The notes beneath the pieces are model-generated. The model ran no database searches. It had not been told where the DNA came from and worked only from the letters and a program-made list of their open reading frames with translations. Below are positions 53,175 to 63,257 of a DNA stretch of 64,000 nt, piece after piece. Within the stretch, counting starts at the first letter, position 1, and the number at the start of each line of letters is the position of its first letter. Made by a program: the position numbers and the translations under genes. Source of the stretch: Opitutaceae bacterium (lineage in GTDB: Bacteria; Verrucomicrobiota; Verrucomicrobiia; Opitutales; Opitutaceae); assembly GCA_003151515.1 (NCBI GenBank), contig PLXS01000027.1, positions 1-64,000 on the forward strand. Direction: 5' to 3'.

Positions 53175-54481
53175 CGCCTGCCCGCCCGGGGGACCCGGAT
53201 CGCGACCGAGCGGCCGTGGGCGTCCAGCCTCTCCATTGACGCAAACGCCGCCACCGTGGGCTGCGCGCGGCGCACGCTCGCCCGCCCGTAGCGGATCACG
53301 CTCGTTCGCCGCAGGAAGTCGGCGACCCGCAGGCCGCTCGAGAAGCGGCCGGCGCCGGCCGTCGGCAGGACGTGGCTCGGGCCCGCGACGAAGTCGCCGA
53401 GGGCCGTGGGGGTCGAGTTTCCGATCATGATCGCGCCCGCCGTGCGGACCGCGCGAACGAGGCCCGCCGCCCACTCGGGGCGAACGAGCAGCTCCAGGTG
53501 CTCGGGGGCGACCCGGTTCGCCACCTGAGCCGCCTGCGCGAGGCCCGCGACCTTGACGACGAGGAAGCCGGATTCCAGGACGCGGCGCGCCTTCCGCGAG
53601 CGCGAGAGTGATCCGAGCTGCGAGGCGACCTCGGCCAGGACGGCGTCGATCATCGCGCGCGACGTCGCGACGAGGTAAACCTTCTCGCGGCCCGAGCCGT
53701 GCTCAGCCTGCGCCAGGAGGTCGGCGGCCGCGAAGTCCGCGCGCGCGGACTGGTCGGCGATGACCATCACCTCGCTCGGCCCTGGAAGGAGGTCGACGCC
53801 AACGGTGCCGAACACCTGGCGCTTCGCCTCGCACACGAACGCGTTGCCGGGGCCGAAGATCTTGTCCACGGCGCGGATCGTCCTCGTGCCGTAGGCCATG
53901 GCGCCGATCGCGTGGACTCCCCCGATCCGGTAGACCTCGCGAACGCCCGCCAGGTGGAGCGCGGCCAGGAGGTCGGGGGCCACGGCCCCTGAGGGCCCGC
54001 TCGGCGTGAAGGCCGCGACCTCGGGACAGCCTGCGATGCCGGCAAGCGTCGCCGTCATGAGGACCGTCGAGACGAGCGGCACCTGCCCGCCCGGCACGTA
54101 CAGGCCGACGCGGCCGATCGGGTCGAACTTCTCGCCGACCCGCGCCCCGTGGCCGTTGCTCCCCGTCCAGCCCTCGGGAACGGACCTCCTGTTGAAGTCG
54201 GCGATGGCGTCGCGCGCGGCGGCTAGGGCCCTGCGGCGGGCCGCCGGCAGGCTCCTCGCCGCCGCGGCCATCTCGCGCGGGTCGACGCGGAACTGTGCGG
54301 GCTCAAGCGTGGCCCCGTCGAAGCGCCGAGCGTACCGGGACAGCGCGGCGTCGCCGTTCCTGCGCACGTCGGAAAGGATCCTTGATACCGCGCCCGCGAT
54401 GCGCGCGGGGGCCGCCGCCGCCCGGCTGAACGCGGACAGCTCCCTGTCGAATCCCCTCGACCCGAATGTGAGCGAGCGCAC
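53171..54481 (-). CDS. hisD: Histidinol dehydrogenase
   Basis: GRVGLYVPGGQVPLVSTVLMTATLAGIAGCPEVAAFTPSGPSG...KIFGPGNAFVCEAKRQVFGTVGVDLLPGPSEVMVIAD; GTG start. Confidence 0.97.
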   Translation of the reverse strand: MRSLTFGSRGFDRELSAFSRAAAAPARIAGAVSRILSDVRRNGDAALSRYARRFDGATLEPAQFRVDPREMAAAARSLPAARRRALAAARDAIADFNRRSVPEGWTGSNGHGARVGEKFDPIGRVGLYVPGGQVPLVSTVLMTATLAGIAGCPEVAAFTPSGPSGAVAPDLLAALHLAGVREVYRIGGVHAIGAMAYGTRTIRAVDKIFGPGNAFVCEAKRQVFGTVGVDLLPGPSEVMVIADQSARADFAAADLLAQAEHGSGREKVYLVATSRAMIDAVLAEVASQLGSLSRSRKARRVLESGFLVVKVAGLAQAAQVANRVAPEHLELLVRPEWAAGLVRAVRTAGAIMIGNSTPTALGDFVAGPSHVLPTAGAGRFSSGLRVADFLRRTSVIRYGRASVRRAQPTVAAFASMERLDAHGRSVAIRVPRAGRR

Positions 54482-54484
54482 GGT

Positions 54485-55267
54485 CTAGTTCTTGGCTGGG
54501 GCGGGCGCCGCCTTGGGCTTCCCGGGCCGGATGACGCTCGGGGCGTCGAACAGGCCCGGGGCGACGGGCTCGTTGAGCGTTATCCTGGCGAACGTCACGG
54601 TCGAGACCAAGTCGCGCCCCGAGGGCGTCTTGGTCACGCTGACTATCGTCTTCGCGAAGCGCACGCCGTCGACCACGATCTCGCCGCTCTCCCGGATCGT
54701 CTCCGGACCGCGCACGGTCATGACGAGGCGCCCGGTGTCCCTGTCGAAGTAGCGCTCGTAGACAATCCCCGGGCCGTGGGTGAAGTCCACGCGCTCGCAG
54801 GCGACCCCGTCCACGGTGGCCGGCCCCTTGTCCTCGACCGCGGCCGGCCCCTTCAGGCCGTGGTAGAAGTAGAGATTCTCCAGGGTGTTTGCCCTCAAAG
54901 TCTTCGTGTCACCAGCCGAGAGCCACTTGAGCTCGAACTTCGAGGGGTCGGCGTTTTCCTCCAGGTAGTCCCACGCGTCGTAACCGTCGAGAACCGTGGT
55001 GAGGGACGTCTTCTCCGTCCGCACGACGAGGCGCTGCCTCAGGGGCTTCTCGAAGACGACGTCCAGGGCGCCGCGCGCGGTTCCGCCCTCGGGGTGGTCG
55101 GGGTCGACGCGCTCGAGCGTCCCAACGCAATGGACCGTGCTGATGGCGTCCAGCGTCGAGTCGGGCCCGAGGTAGGACCTCGCGAGCCCGACGACGGCGG
55201 GCTCGCCGAGGGCGGCGCCGGCCGACAGCGCGAGGGCGCAGGCGACGATTGCGGACGGCTTGGGCAT
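54485..55267 (-). CDS. Secreted hypothetical protein (possible LolA/LppX-like lipoprotein-binding fold)
   Basis: Signal peptide; LDAISTVHCVGTLERVDPDHPEGGTARGALDVVFEKPLRQRLVVRTEKTSLTTVLDGYDAWDYLEEN...; beta-rich pattern, family assignment uncertain. Confidence 0.6.
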   Translation of the reverse strand: MPKPSAIVACALALSAGAALGEPAVVGLARSYLGPDSTLDAISTVHCVGTLERVDPDHPEGGTARGALDVVFEKPLRQRLVVRTEKTSLTTVLDGYDAWDYLEENADPSKFELKWLSAGDTKTLRANTLENLYFYHGLKGPAAVEDKGPATVDGVACERVDFTHGPGIVYERYFDRDTGRLVMTVRGPETIRESGEIVVDGVRFAKTIVSVTKTPSGRDLVSTVTFARITLNEPVAPGLFDAPSVIRPGKPKAAPAPAKN

Positions 55268-55309
55268 CCCCCCTATGACATCCAAATCACGCCCGGGGTC
55301 GAAGTAATT

Positions 55310-56848
55310 TCACTCCCACTCGATCGTCGCGGGCGGCTTGGAGCTGACGTCGAACACGACCCTCGAGACCCCCCTCACCTCGTTGGTGATTCGCCCCGAG
55401 ATCTTCTGGAGGAGATCGTAGGGAAGGCGGGTCCAGTCGGCGGTCATGGCGTCGATGCTCTCCACCACCCTGATGGCGATCACGTGCGCGTAGTTGCGCT
55501 CGTCGCCGACCACTCCGACGGACTTGACCGGGAGGAAGACGCAGAACGACTGCCACACCTTGTAGTACCAGCCGCTCTTCACCATCTCCTCCTGGAGGAT
55601 GGCGTCGGCCGACCTGAGGACCTCGAGGTGGGCCGGCACGATGGGGCCCACGACGCGCACACCCAGGCCCGGGCCTGGGAACGGCTGGCGCCACACCACC
55701 TCCTTGGGAAGGCCGAGGGCGGAGCCCACCTCGCGGACCTCGTCCTTGAAGAGCTCCCTCAAGGGCTCGATGAGCTTGAGGCGCATGCGCGCGGGCAGGC
55801 CCCCGACGTTGTGGTGGCTCTTGATCAGAGCCGCCGGGTTGTCCCCTATCGCCACGCTCTCTATGACGTCGGGATAGAGGGTCCCCTGGGCGAGGAAGTC
55901 GGCGTGGCCCACCTTCTTGAGCGAGCGCTCGAACACCTCGATGAACGTGTTGCCGATGATCTTGCGCTTCCTCTCCGGGTCGTCGACCCCGCGAAGCCTC
56001 CTGAGGAACAGCACCGAAGCGTCGACGACCCTCAGGTCGATCCTGAAGTGCCTGCGGTAGAGCGACTCGACGGCCGCCCTCTCCCCCTTGCGCAGGAGCC
56101 CGTTGTCGACGAAGACGCACGTGAGCTGGCGCCCGACGGCCTTGTGGAGCAGGGCCGCGGCGACGGAGGAGTCCACGCCGCCGGATAGCCCCAGGATGAC
56201 GCGCGAATCCCCGACAGCCGAGCGGATCTCCCGGGTCGCCTGCCGGATGAAATCCCTGGTCGTCCAATCCTGGCGTGCGCGGCAGATGCCGACGAGGAAG
56301 TTGCGGATGATGTCGGTGCCGTGCTCGGTGTGGAACACCTCCGGGTGGAACTGGATCGCGTAGAAGTGGCGCGCGCGGTCCTCGAGCACGGCGTAGGGCG
56401 AGTTCTCGGTCTCCCCGATCGGCCTGAAGCCGGGGGGCACCCGGGTCAGCTTGTCGCCGTGGGAATTCCAAACCCGAAGCCTCCTGGGCAGTCCGGCGAA
56501 GAGCGGCCCGCGGCGGCTCACGTGAAGCCTGCCGTGGCCGTACTCCCGGTTCCTGCCTTTGACGACCCTGCCGCCCAGCAGGTGGCCCATGAGGTGCAAG
56601 CCGTAGCAGATGCCCAGCACGGGCACGCCCAGCTTGAATATGCCGCAGTCCGGCATCGGCGCCCGCGGCGCGAAGACCGAGTTCGGGCCGCCCGACAGGA
56701 TGATCCCGATCACGCCGTCATCGCGCAGCTTCTCCGGCGGCGTCGAGTAATGGTAGATCTTGGAGAAAACCTGGCACTCCCGAATCCGGCGCGCGATGAC
56801 CTGGGTGTACTGCGAGCCGAAATCGAGTACGGCTATGGTTTGCGGCAT
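55310..56848 (-). CDS. guaA: GMP synthase (glutamine-hydrolysing)
   Basis: [20 protein letters not shown]...[11 protein letters not shown]...[24 protein letters not shown]...[12 protein letters not shown]...[10 protein letters not shown]. Confidence 0.98.
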   Translation of the reverse strand: MPQTIAVLDFGSQYTQVIARRIRECQVFSKIYHYSTPPEKLRDDGVIGIILSGGPNSVFAPRAPMPDCGIFKLGVPVLGICYGLHLMGHLLGGRVVKGRNREYGHGRLHVSRRGPLFAGLPRRLRVWNSHGDKLTRVPPGFRPIGETENSPYAVLEDRARHFYAIQFHPEVFHTEHGTDIIRNFLVGICRARQDWTTRDFIRQATREIRSAVGDSRVILGLSGGVDSSVAAALLHKAVGRQLTCVFVDNGLLRKGERAAVESLYRRHFRIDLRVVDASVLFLRRLRGVDDPERKRKIIGNTFIEVFERSLKKVGHADFLAQGTLYPDVIESVAIGDNPAALIKSHHNVGGLPARMRLKLIEPLRELFKDEVREVGSALGLPKEVVWRQPFPGPGLGVRVVGPIVPAHLEVLRSADAILQEEMVKSGWYYKVWQSFCVFLPVKSVGVVGDERNYAHVIAIRVVESIDAMTADWTRLPYDLLQKISGRITNEVRGVSRVVFDVSSKPPATIEWE

Positions 56849-56901
56849 GTTCGGATCAGGAAAAGGGGAAAGGAGAAGCCCGCGATGCGGCGCACCGCAA
56901 G

Positions 56902-57129
56902 TTAGAACCGCAGCCTCGCGTTCTCGTAGCCGCACCTGGGGCATTTCTGCAGCTCCGTCCCCTCGGGGGCCGTGTAGAGCCGGTCGCAGCGGATGCAGTG
57001 GAAGGTGGTCTTGCGCCTCTCCCGGTCATAGAGGCGGTGGTCCCTGCGGTCGTAGTAGAGCCACAGCGAGAGGAAGGTTGCGGCGACGAGGACGCAGTAG
57101 AGGGCTGAGGCGGCTGAGAGCTCGATCAT
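56902..57129 (-). CDS. Small membrane protein with C-terminal zinc ribbon (CxxC...CxxC)
   Basis: [75 protein letters not shown]. Confidence 0.7.
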   Translation of the reverse strand: MIELSAASALYCVLVAATFLSLWLYYDRRDHRLYDRERRKTTFHCIRCDRLYTAPEGTELQKCPRCGYENARLRF

Positions 57130-57142
57130 CGGGGGACCGAAA

Positions 57143-57175
57143 CAAAAAACGCGCCGAAGGTAAGCTTCGACGCGT
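57143..57175 (-). terminator. Strong Rho-independent terminator after rplQ
   Basis: Minus strand ACGCGTCGAAG-CTTAC-CTTCGGCGCGTTTTTTGTTTC: 11-bp stem with one G-T wobble, followed by a T run. Confidence 0.9.
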
Positions 57176-57207
57176 CTTGCGGTTGGGTCTTACCGGAGCC
57201 GGCCCCT

Positions 57208-57741
57208 CTAGGCCTTCGCCTCGCCCTCGGGGGCGGCGGGGGCCTCCGGGGTGGGCACCTTCTCCGGGGCCGACGGCTCGGCCGCCTGCTCGGCGGGCTT
57301 CTTCCTCTTGCCCCTGGCGCCGGACCTCCTGCCCTTTGACTTCTTGTAGCCGGGGTCCTCGGCCTTGACGAACTCGATTAGCGCCATCTCGGCGGCGTCG
57401 CCTAGGCGCTGGGGCCCGAGCTTGTAGATGCGGGTGTAGCCGCCGGCACGGTCCGCGAACACCTTGTACTTCTCGTTGAAGAGCAGCGTCACGGCGTCCT
57501 CGTCGCGCACGTCGCGCAGCGCGAGGCGGCGCAGGTGGACGGCGTCCTTCTTCTCCTCCTTCGCCGCCGCGTGCTTCGCCTTCGTGATCACCTTCTCGAT
57601 GAACGGGCGAAGGGCCTTGGCCTTGGCGAGCGTCGTCTCGATCCGGTCGTGCGTGATGAGAGCCGCGGCGAGATTTGACATCATCGACCCGCGGTGCTCG
57701 CGGGTCACGCCGAGGGAGGCGTGGTGCTTGTTGTGGCGCAT
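57208..57741 (-). CDS. rplQ: 50S ribosomal protein L17 with extended C-terminal tail
   Basis: MRHNKHHASLGVTREHRGSMMSNLAAALITHDRIETTLAKAKALRPFIEKVITKAK; approximately 50-aa K/R then A/P/E-rich tail. Confidence 0.97.
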   Translation of the reverse strand: MRHNKHHASLGVTREHRGSMMSNLAAALITHDRIETTLAKAKALRPFIEKVITKAKHAAAKEEKKDAVHLRRLALRDVRDEDAVTLLFNEKYKVFADRAGGYTRIYKLGPQRLGDAAEMALIEFVKAEDPGYKKSKGRRSGARGKRKKPAEQAAEPSAPEKVPTPEAPAAPEGEAKA

Positions 57742-57744
57742 GAA

Positions 57745-58746
57745 TCAGGCTTCCTTCTTGGCGTCCAGGAGCCGCTCGTCGAACTTCATGCCGAGCGACA
57801 GGCCCAGCGCCTCGAGCTTCTCCTTGATCTCGTTCAGGGACTTCTTGCCGAAGTTGCGGTACTTGAGCATCTCCTGCTCCGTCTTCATCGCGAGCTCGCC
57901 GACCGTGGTGATGTTGGCGTTGTTGAGGCAGTTGGCGGCACGCACGGAAAGCTCGATCTCGTTGACCGACATGTTGAGGAGCTTGCGCAGCTTGTTCTGC
58001 TCCTCGCTGACCTCGCTCTGCTGGCTCTCGAACTCGTAGGCCTCCTCGCTCACGCGGTCGAAGACGTCGAGGTGGTGCTTGAGGATGGAGGCGGCCTGCT
58101 TCAGGGCGTCGTCCGGCGTGATGCGTCCGTCCGTCCAGACCTCGAGGATCAACTTGTCGTAGTCCGTGATCTGGCCGACGCGGGTGTTCTCGACGCTGTA
58201 TTTGACCAGGCGCACGGGCGAGAAGAGGGAGTCGATCGCGATGACGCCGATCGCCTGCTCCTCCTTCTTGTTCTGCTCGCCCGGGCAGTAGCCGCGGCCG
58301 GTCTTGATCTCGATCTCGGCCTCGAAGTTGCGCTTCGTGTCGAGCGTGCAGATCACCTGGTCGGGGTTGATGATCTGGATGTTCGCGTCGGCCTGGATGT
58401 CGGCCGCCGTCACGGCCCCAGCCTTCGAGGCCTTGATCGTGAGGGAGATGGTCTCGCGCTTGTGTGAGACAATGAGGACCTTCTTGAGGTTCAGGACGAT
58501 CTCCGTCACGTCCTCCACCACCCCATCGATGCTCTGGAACTCGTGGTTAACGCCGTCGATCTTGATCGACGAGATCGCGGCGCCCTCGATGGAGCTGAGG
58601 AGCACGCGGCGGAGCGAGTTGCCGACCGTGTGGCCGTAGCCCGCTTCGAAGGGCTCGGCGATGAATTTGGCGTAGGTTGGCGTGGCGCCGTCCTCAACCT
58701 TGGTGAGCTTTGACGGGAGTTCGAATTTTCCGAGGCGTTTTGGCAT
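57745..58746 (-). CDS. rpoA: DNA-directed RNA polymerase subunit alpha
   Basis: FEAGYGHTVGNSLRRVLLSSIEGAAISSIKIDGVNHEFQSIDGVVEDVTEIVLNLK...C-terminal LSVRAANCLNNANITTVGELAMKTEQEMLKYRNFGKKSLNEIKEKL. Confidence 0.98.
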   Translation of the reverse strand: MPKRLGKFELPSKLTKVEDGATPTYAKFIAEPFEAGYGHTVGNSLRRVLLSSIEGAAISSIKIDGVNHEFQSIDGVVEDVTEIVLNLKKVLIVSHKRETISLTIKASKAGAVTAADIQADANIQIINPDQVICTLDTKRNFEAEIEIKTGRGYCPGEQNKKEEQAIGVIAIDSLFSPVRLVKYSVENTRVGQITDYDKLILEVWTDGRITPDDALKQAASILKHHLDVFDRVSEEAYEFESQQSEVSEEQNKLRKLLNMSVNEIELSVRAANCLNNANITTVGELAMKTEQEMLKYRNFGKKSLNEIKEKLEALGLSLGMKFDERLLDAKKEA

Positions 58747-58789
58747 GGCGGGAACTCTTTTTTCTGTGTTTGCGAGTTGGAGATGCTGC

Positions 58790-59401
58790 TTAGAATCGCG
58801 AGTAGAACTCGACGATCAGCTGTTCATTGATGTTCTGGTCCATCTCCTCGCGGGTGGGGAGGCGGACGACGGCGGCCTTGAACTGCTCGGCGTTGAGGGA
58901 GAGCCAGCCCGGGATGGTGCGGATCCTGTTCTCCTCGAGGTTGCGTGTCGCCATCTGGCGGGAGGCCGGGGCGTTGCGCACGTCGATCTCGTCGCCGGGC
59001 TGCACGTTGTAGCTGGCGATGTCGACCTTGCGGCCGTTGACGCGGATGTGGCCGTGGTTGACGAACTGGCGGGCCGCCGCGCGGCTCTTGGCGAGGCCGA
59101 GCAGGTAGATCACGCTGTCGAGCCTCGTCTCGAGGAGCTGCAGGAACCTCTCGCCCGTCACGCCGCGCTCGCGCTTGGCGATCTCGAAGACGCGCCGGAA
59201 CTGCCTCTCGAGGAGGCCGTACACGTAGCGCAGCTTCTGCTTCTCGTTGAGGCCCACGGAGTATTCCGACGACTTGCGGCGCGACTTGGGGCCGTGCTGC
59301 CCCGGAGGATAATTGCGGCGCTCGAGCGCCTTGGCGGAGCCGATCAGGAGCTGACCGAAGCGTCTGCTGATGCGGGTGGAGGGACCGGTGTAGCGAGCCA
59401 T
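58790..59401 (-). CDS. rpsD: 30S ribosomal protein S4
   Basis: MARYTGPSTRISRRFGQLLIG...RLDSVIYLLGLAKSRAAARQFVNHGHIRVNGRKVDIASYNVQPGDEIDV. Confidence 0.98.
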   Translation of the reverse strand: MARYTGPSTRISRRFGQLLIGSAKALERRNYPPGQHGPKSRRKSSEYSVGLNEKQKLRYVYGLLERQFRRVFEIAKRERGVTGERFLQLLETRLDSVIYLLGLAKSRAAARQFVNHGHIRVNGRKVDIASYNVQPGDEIDVRNAPASRQMATRNLEENRIRTIPGWLSLNAEQFKAAVVRLPTREEMDQNINEQLIVEFYSRF

Positions 59402-59436
59402 TTGCTTTGGGAGATGGGGGTTGGGCCGGGTTGGCC

Positions 59437-60057
59437 TTAGACGCGGCGGCGCTTGCGCGGCCTGCAGCCGTTGTGCGGGATCGGCGTGACGTCGACTATG
59501 GAGGTGATCTCGAGGCCGATCGCCTGGAGGGCGCGCACGGCGCTGTCGCGGCCGAGGCCGGGCCCGGAGACTCGGATGACGACATCCTTGAGGCCGTGCG
59601 CCATGGCGTTGCGCGCGGCGTCCTGGGCGACGATTTGGGCGGCGTAGGCCGTCGACTTGCGCGAGCCGCGGAAGTTGCACTTGCCGGCGCTCGACCAGGC
59701 TATCACCTGCCCCTTGGGGTCGGTGATGGAGACGATCGTGTTGTTGAAGGAGGCGAGCACGTTGGCGAAGCCCGAGGTGACGTTCTTCGAGCCCTTGGCC
59801 TTGCGGATCTTGACCGCGCCCAGCTCCTCCTTGAGGAGGTCCTCGGCGGTCGGCTGCTTGGCGACGCCGCCGATGAGTTCGACCGGCTTGCCGTCGGCGG
59901 CGGGGGCGGGAGCGTGGCCGGCTGCGGGGGCGGTTGCCGGCGCGGGTGCTTGGCCGGCCGCGGGGGCCGCGGCCTCCGGGGCGTCCGCGGGCTTGGCGCC
60001 CTTGGGCGCGCCCTTCGGGGCCTTTTCCTTCTTCGGTGCTGGTTTTTCTTCGGCCAT
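59437..60057 (-). CDS. rpsK: 30S ribosomal protein S11 with long A/P/K-rich N-terminal extension
   Basis: [82 protein letters not shown]...[12 protein letters not shown]. Confidence 0.97.
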   Translation of the reverse strand: MAEEKPAPKKEKAPKGAPKGAKPADAPEAAAPAAGQAPAPATAPAAGHAPAPAADGKPVELIGGVAKQPTAEDLLKEELGAVKIRKAKGSKNVTSGFANVLASFNNTIVSITDPKGQVIAWSSAGKCNFRGSRKSTAYAAQIVAQDAARNAMAHGLKDVVIRVSGPGLGRDSAVRALQAIGLEITSIVDVTPIPHNGCRPRKRRRV

Positions 60058-60069
60058 TGGGAAAGCGGG

Positions 60070-60447
60070 TTACTCCTTGGTCTTGGTGACGCCGATGGTC
60101 TTGCGGGGCCCCTTGCGGGTGCGCGCGTTCGTGCTCGTTCTCTGGCCACGGACCGGCAGGCCCTTGCGGTGGCGCACGCCCCTGTAGCAGTTGATCGCCT
60201 GCAGACGCTTCAGGTTGCTGGCGATGTCGCGGCGCAGGTCGCCCTCGACGACCCACTTGTGCTCGGTGATGACGTGCAGGATCTTGTTGAGCTGCTCCTC
60301 CGTGAGGTCCTGCGCCCTCATGGCGGGGTTCAGGCCGGCCTCGCGGACGACCACGTCGGCGCGCGTCGGGCCCACGCCGTAGATGTAACGCAGCGAGTAC
60401 GCGACTTTCTTCTTCGCGGGGATTTCTACACCGAGGAGTCGAGGCAT
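60070..60447 (-). CDS. rpsM: 30S ribosomal protein S13
   Basis: [41 protein letters not shown]...[33 protein letters not shown]. Confidence 0.98.
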   Translation of the reverse strand: MPRLLGVEIPAKKKVAYSLRYIYGVGPTRADVVVREAGLNPAMRAQDLTEEQLNKILHVITEHKWVVEGDLRRDIASNLKRLQAINCYRGVRHRKGLPVRGQRTSTNARTRKGPRKTIGVTKTKE

Positions 60448-60496
60448 TGTGTGTGGTTTATGGAGAGTTGTGGTTGATGAAAATCGGTCGGGGTCC

Positions 60497-61282
60497 CTAG
60501 GCCGTCCTAGCCGGGACCAGGCCGGGGATCGTGAGGATCTCCGGCCCCTTTTCTGTCGTGAGCACGGTGTGTTCGAAGTGGGCCGAAGGCGAGCGGTCCG
60601 CCGAGACGACCGTCCAGCCGTCGGGGAGCGTGAGGGTGGCGTAGCCCCCGAGGTTGACCATGGGCTCGATCGCGAGCGTCATCCCGGGCCTGATCTTGTC
60701 GCCGCTCCCGCGCTTTCCGAAGTTCGGGATCTCGGGCGGCTCGTGCATCGCGACGCCGACCCCGTGACCGACCATGTCGCGCACGACTGAGAACCCGTTG
60801 CCCTCGACGTGCGCCTGGACGGCGCTCGAAATGTCGCCGATGCGGTTGCCCACCTGGGCCGCGCGCACCCCGATGCCGAGCGCCTCGCGGGTCACCCGCA
60901 GGAGCTTCTCGATCGCCGGCGCCACCGCCGCGACCGGCACCGTCACCGCGTTGTCGCCGATGTAGCCGTTGTATTCGAGGACGATGTCGAGCGAGACGAT
61001 GTCTCCCTCGCGCAGGACGCGCTTGAATGACGGGATGCCGTGGACCACCTCCTCGTTCACCGAGATGCAGGTGTGCGCCGGGTAGCGGCGCGATCCGTGC
61101 TGGTATCCGTAGCAGGCGCTCCGCGCCCCAAGGCGCGCGATCTCCGCGCGGCCCGCCTCTTCCAAGTCCATCGTTGTCACCCCAGGCCGCACCAAGGGCT
61201 TGAGCGAGTCAAGAACCGTGGCGGCGATGGCGCACACCTCGCGCATCCTGGCGATACCCTCCTTGTCCTTGATGGGTATCAT
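60497..61282 (-). CDS. map: Methionine aminopeptidase, type I
   Basis: [42 protein letters not shown]...[16 protein letters not shown]...[18 protein letters not shown]...[11 protein letters not shown]. Confidence 0.98.
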   Translation of the reverse strand: MIPIKDKEGIARMREVCAIAATVLDSLKPLVRPGVTTMDLEEAGRAEIARLGARSACYGYQHGSRRYPAHTCISVNEEVVHGIPSFKRVLREGDIVSLDIVLEYNGYIGDNAVTVPVAAVAPAIEKLLRVTREALGIGVRAAQVGNRIGDISSAVQAHVEGNGFSVVRDMVGHGVGVAMHEPPEIPNFGKRGSGDKIRPGMTLAIEPMVNLGGYATLTLPDGWTVVSADRSPSAHFEHTVLTTEKGPEILTIPGLVPARTA

Positions 61283-61707
61283 GGCGCGGTGCAGGCCTCC
61301 TCCAAGAGGAGGCCCTGGGTGCGGTAGTGCCCGACGACCGGCGCTGGGGCGCCGGTGCCGGCGAGCACCGCGTCGATTGTCTCGTCGCGGGCGTCCAGCC
61401 ACTCGTCGAACACCTTGGCTTGGAGCAGCGTAGCCGGGAACTCCGTGAGGATGAATCCCGCATCAGGTTTGCGCGCGAAGAACCAGCGGCGCAGGTGCGC
61501 CAGCAGGGAGGCTTCATTCCCGGCGGGGTCGCCGCCGGGCCGCGAAATCCCCCGCCGCATGAGGCCGGCGGGAGAGACGTGCTCTAACTGCAAAGAACGT
61601 ACCCGGTTCATCACTTTTTCCGTGCGAGAATCCATCGAACCGAGCAGAAGGAGTTTCGTTTGGGCGGCAGCGCCTGATTGGGAAAAGGGGTCAAATATTG
61701 CGTCCAT
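61279..61707 (-). CDS. Adenylate-kinase-like protein lacking the P-loop and LID (candidate pseudoenzyme) in the adk position
   Basis: KLLLLGSMDSRTEKVMNRVRSLQLEHVSPAGLMRRGI...GFILTEFPATLLQAKVFDEWL...APVVGHYRTQGLLLEE aligns by eye with the Adk pattern LxLLGxPGxGKGTQ...ISTGDxLR...GFxLDGFPRTxxQA...PLIDYYRKKGLLVE; lies between secY and map. Confidence 0.7.
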   Translation of the reverse strand: MDAIFDPFSQSGAAAQTKLLLLGSMDSRTEKVMNRVRSLQLEHVSPAGLMRRGISRPGGDPAGNEASLLAHLRRWFFARKPDAGFILTEFPATLLQAKVFDEWLDARDETIDAVLAGTGAPAPVVGHYRTQGLLLEEACTAP

Positions 61708-61740
61708 CTTAACCCTTGTAAAGCCAATTTGGGGATGTGT

Positions 61741-63246
61741 TTACCTCCCCCAACGACGTATGGCCCAGGCGACTATCCCGAAGATGAAAAGCGACCCCAC
61801 GGCGGCGCAGAGCTTGCCGACGGCCTGCAGGTCGAGGGCCTCCCCGACCGCGCCGGCCTGGGGGTTGCTGCTGCGGGCCCGGATCCGGCCCTTCTTCAGG
61901 AAACCGTCGTAGTGGCGCTGGAGCAGGAAGGTCTCGATCTGGCGCATGGTGTCCAGGATGACGCCCACCGTGATCAGCATCCCCGTGCCACCGAAGAAGT
62001 AAGCAATCCTCACCGGAACGTTGAGCTCGAAGAGGAGCACGTCGGGCATGACCGCGATGATCGTCAGGAAGATGGCGCCGGCCAAGGTCAGGCGCGTCAT
62101 GATGAAGTCCAGGAACTGGGCCGTCGGCTCGCCCGGGCGCACGCCCGGGATGTAGCCGCCGTACTTCTTCAGGTCGTCGGCTATCTGGATCGGCTTGAAC
62201 ATGACCGACACCCAGAAGTAGCTGAAGAAGAGGATCAGCACCGCGTTGCCCATGTAGTAGATCGCGTGGCCCCGCACGAGGAAGGCCGCGAACTCGGAGA
62301 GCACGCGGATGTTGAAGACCGCCCCGAGCTGCTGCATGACCTGCTGCGGGAAGAGCAGGATGGCGCTCGCGAAGATGACCGGCATGACGCCCGAGTAGTT
62401 GACCTTGAGCGGGAGGAAGGAGCTCTGGCCGCCCATCACCTTGTTGCCAACGACGCGCTTCGCGTACTGCACGGGTATCTTCCTCTGGCCCTGGACGACC
62501 ATGATGATGCCCATGGTGACCACGAAGAAGAGGACGATCATGACGGCCGCCAGCGGCAGGCCGTGGCCGGAGTTCGTGCCGACCGGCCCGAAGAAGAACT
62601 GGTAGGTCTGCGCGGCCGCCCCGGGCAGCGTCGCCAGGATGCCGACCGTGATCAGGAGCGAGACGCCGTTGCCTATGCCGCGCTGGGTGATCTGCTCGCC
62701 GAGCCACATCATGAGCATCGTGCCCGCCGTCAGGTAGATGACCGAGGTCACGAGGAAGCCCGGCTTGCTGAGCAAAACGATGTTGCCGTAGACCGCTACG
62801 TCGTAGCCGGAGAAGAGCTTCGAGGGGTTCTCGAGGGCGAGGAGCGTCAGGGTGCCCTGCACGAGGCAGATGAACACCGTCGCGTATCGCGTGTACTGGT
62901 TGAGCTTCTGGCGGCCGACGTCGCCCTCCTGCTGCAGGCGGCTAAGCGTCGGGACCACGGCGGTCATCAGCTGGAAGATGATGGACGCGCTGATGTACGG
63001 CATGATGCCGAGCGAGCCGACCGCGCCCTTGAGGAGCGCGCCGCCCGTGAACATGTTGTAGAGGCCCACGACGGCGCCGCCCACCCCCCCGCCCTGCTGC
63101 AGGAAGAAATTCTGCAGCGGAAGGGGGTCGATTCCGGGCAGCGGTATCGCCGCCGCCACGCGCGCCACGAATAGCAGGGCGAGCGTGTAGAATATCCGCG
63201 AGCGAAGCTCGGGGATCTTGAGCGAGTTCGTGAATGCGGAGAACAT
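61741..63246 (-). CDS. secY: Preprotein translocase subunit SecY
   Basis: AAIPLPGIDPLPLQNFF...LGIMPYISASIIFQLMTAVVPTLSRLQQEGDVGRQKLNQYTRYAT...GGYIPGVRPGEPTAQFLDFIMTRLTLAGAIFL. Confidence 0.98.
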   Translation of the reverse strand: MFSAFTNSLKIPELRSRIFYTLALLFVARVAAAIPLPGIDPLPLQNFFLQQGGGVGGAVVGLYNMFTGGALLKGAVGSLGIMPYISASIIFQLMTAVVPTLSRLQQEGDVGRQKLNQYTRYATVFICLVQGTLTLLALENPSKLFSGYDVAVYGNIVLLSKPGFLVTSVIYLTAGTMLMMWLGEQITQRGIGNGVSLLITVGILATLPGAAAQTYQFFFGPVGTNSGHGLPLAAVMIVLFFVVTMGIIMVVQGQRKIPVQYAKRVVGNKVMGGQSSFLPLKVNYSGVMPVIFASAILLFPQQVMQQLGAVFNIRVLSEFAAFLVRGHAIYYMGNAVLILFFSYFWVSVMFKPIQIADDLKKYGGYIPGVRPGEPTAQFLDFIMTRLTLAGAIFLTIIAVMPDVLLFELNVPVRIAYFFGGTGMLITVGVILDTMRQIETFLLQRHYDGFLKKGRIRARSSNPQAGAVGEALDLQAVGKLCAAVGSLFIFGIVAWAIRRWGR

Positions 63247-63257
63247 GCGAGTGGGCC

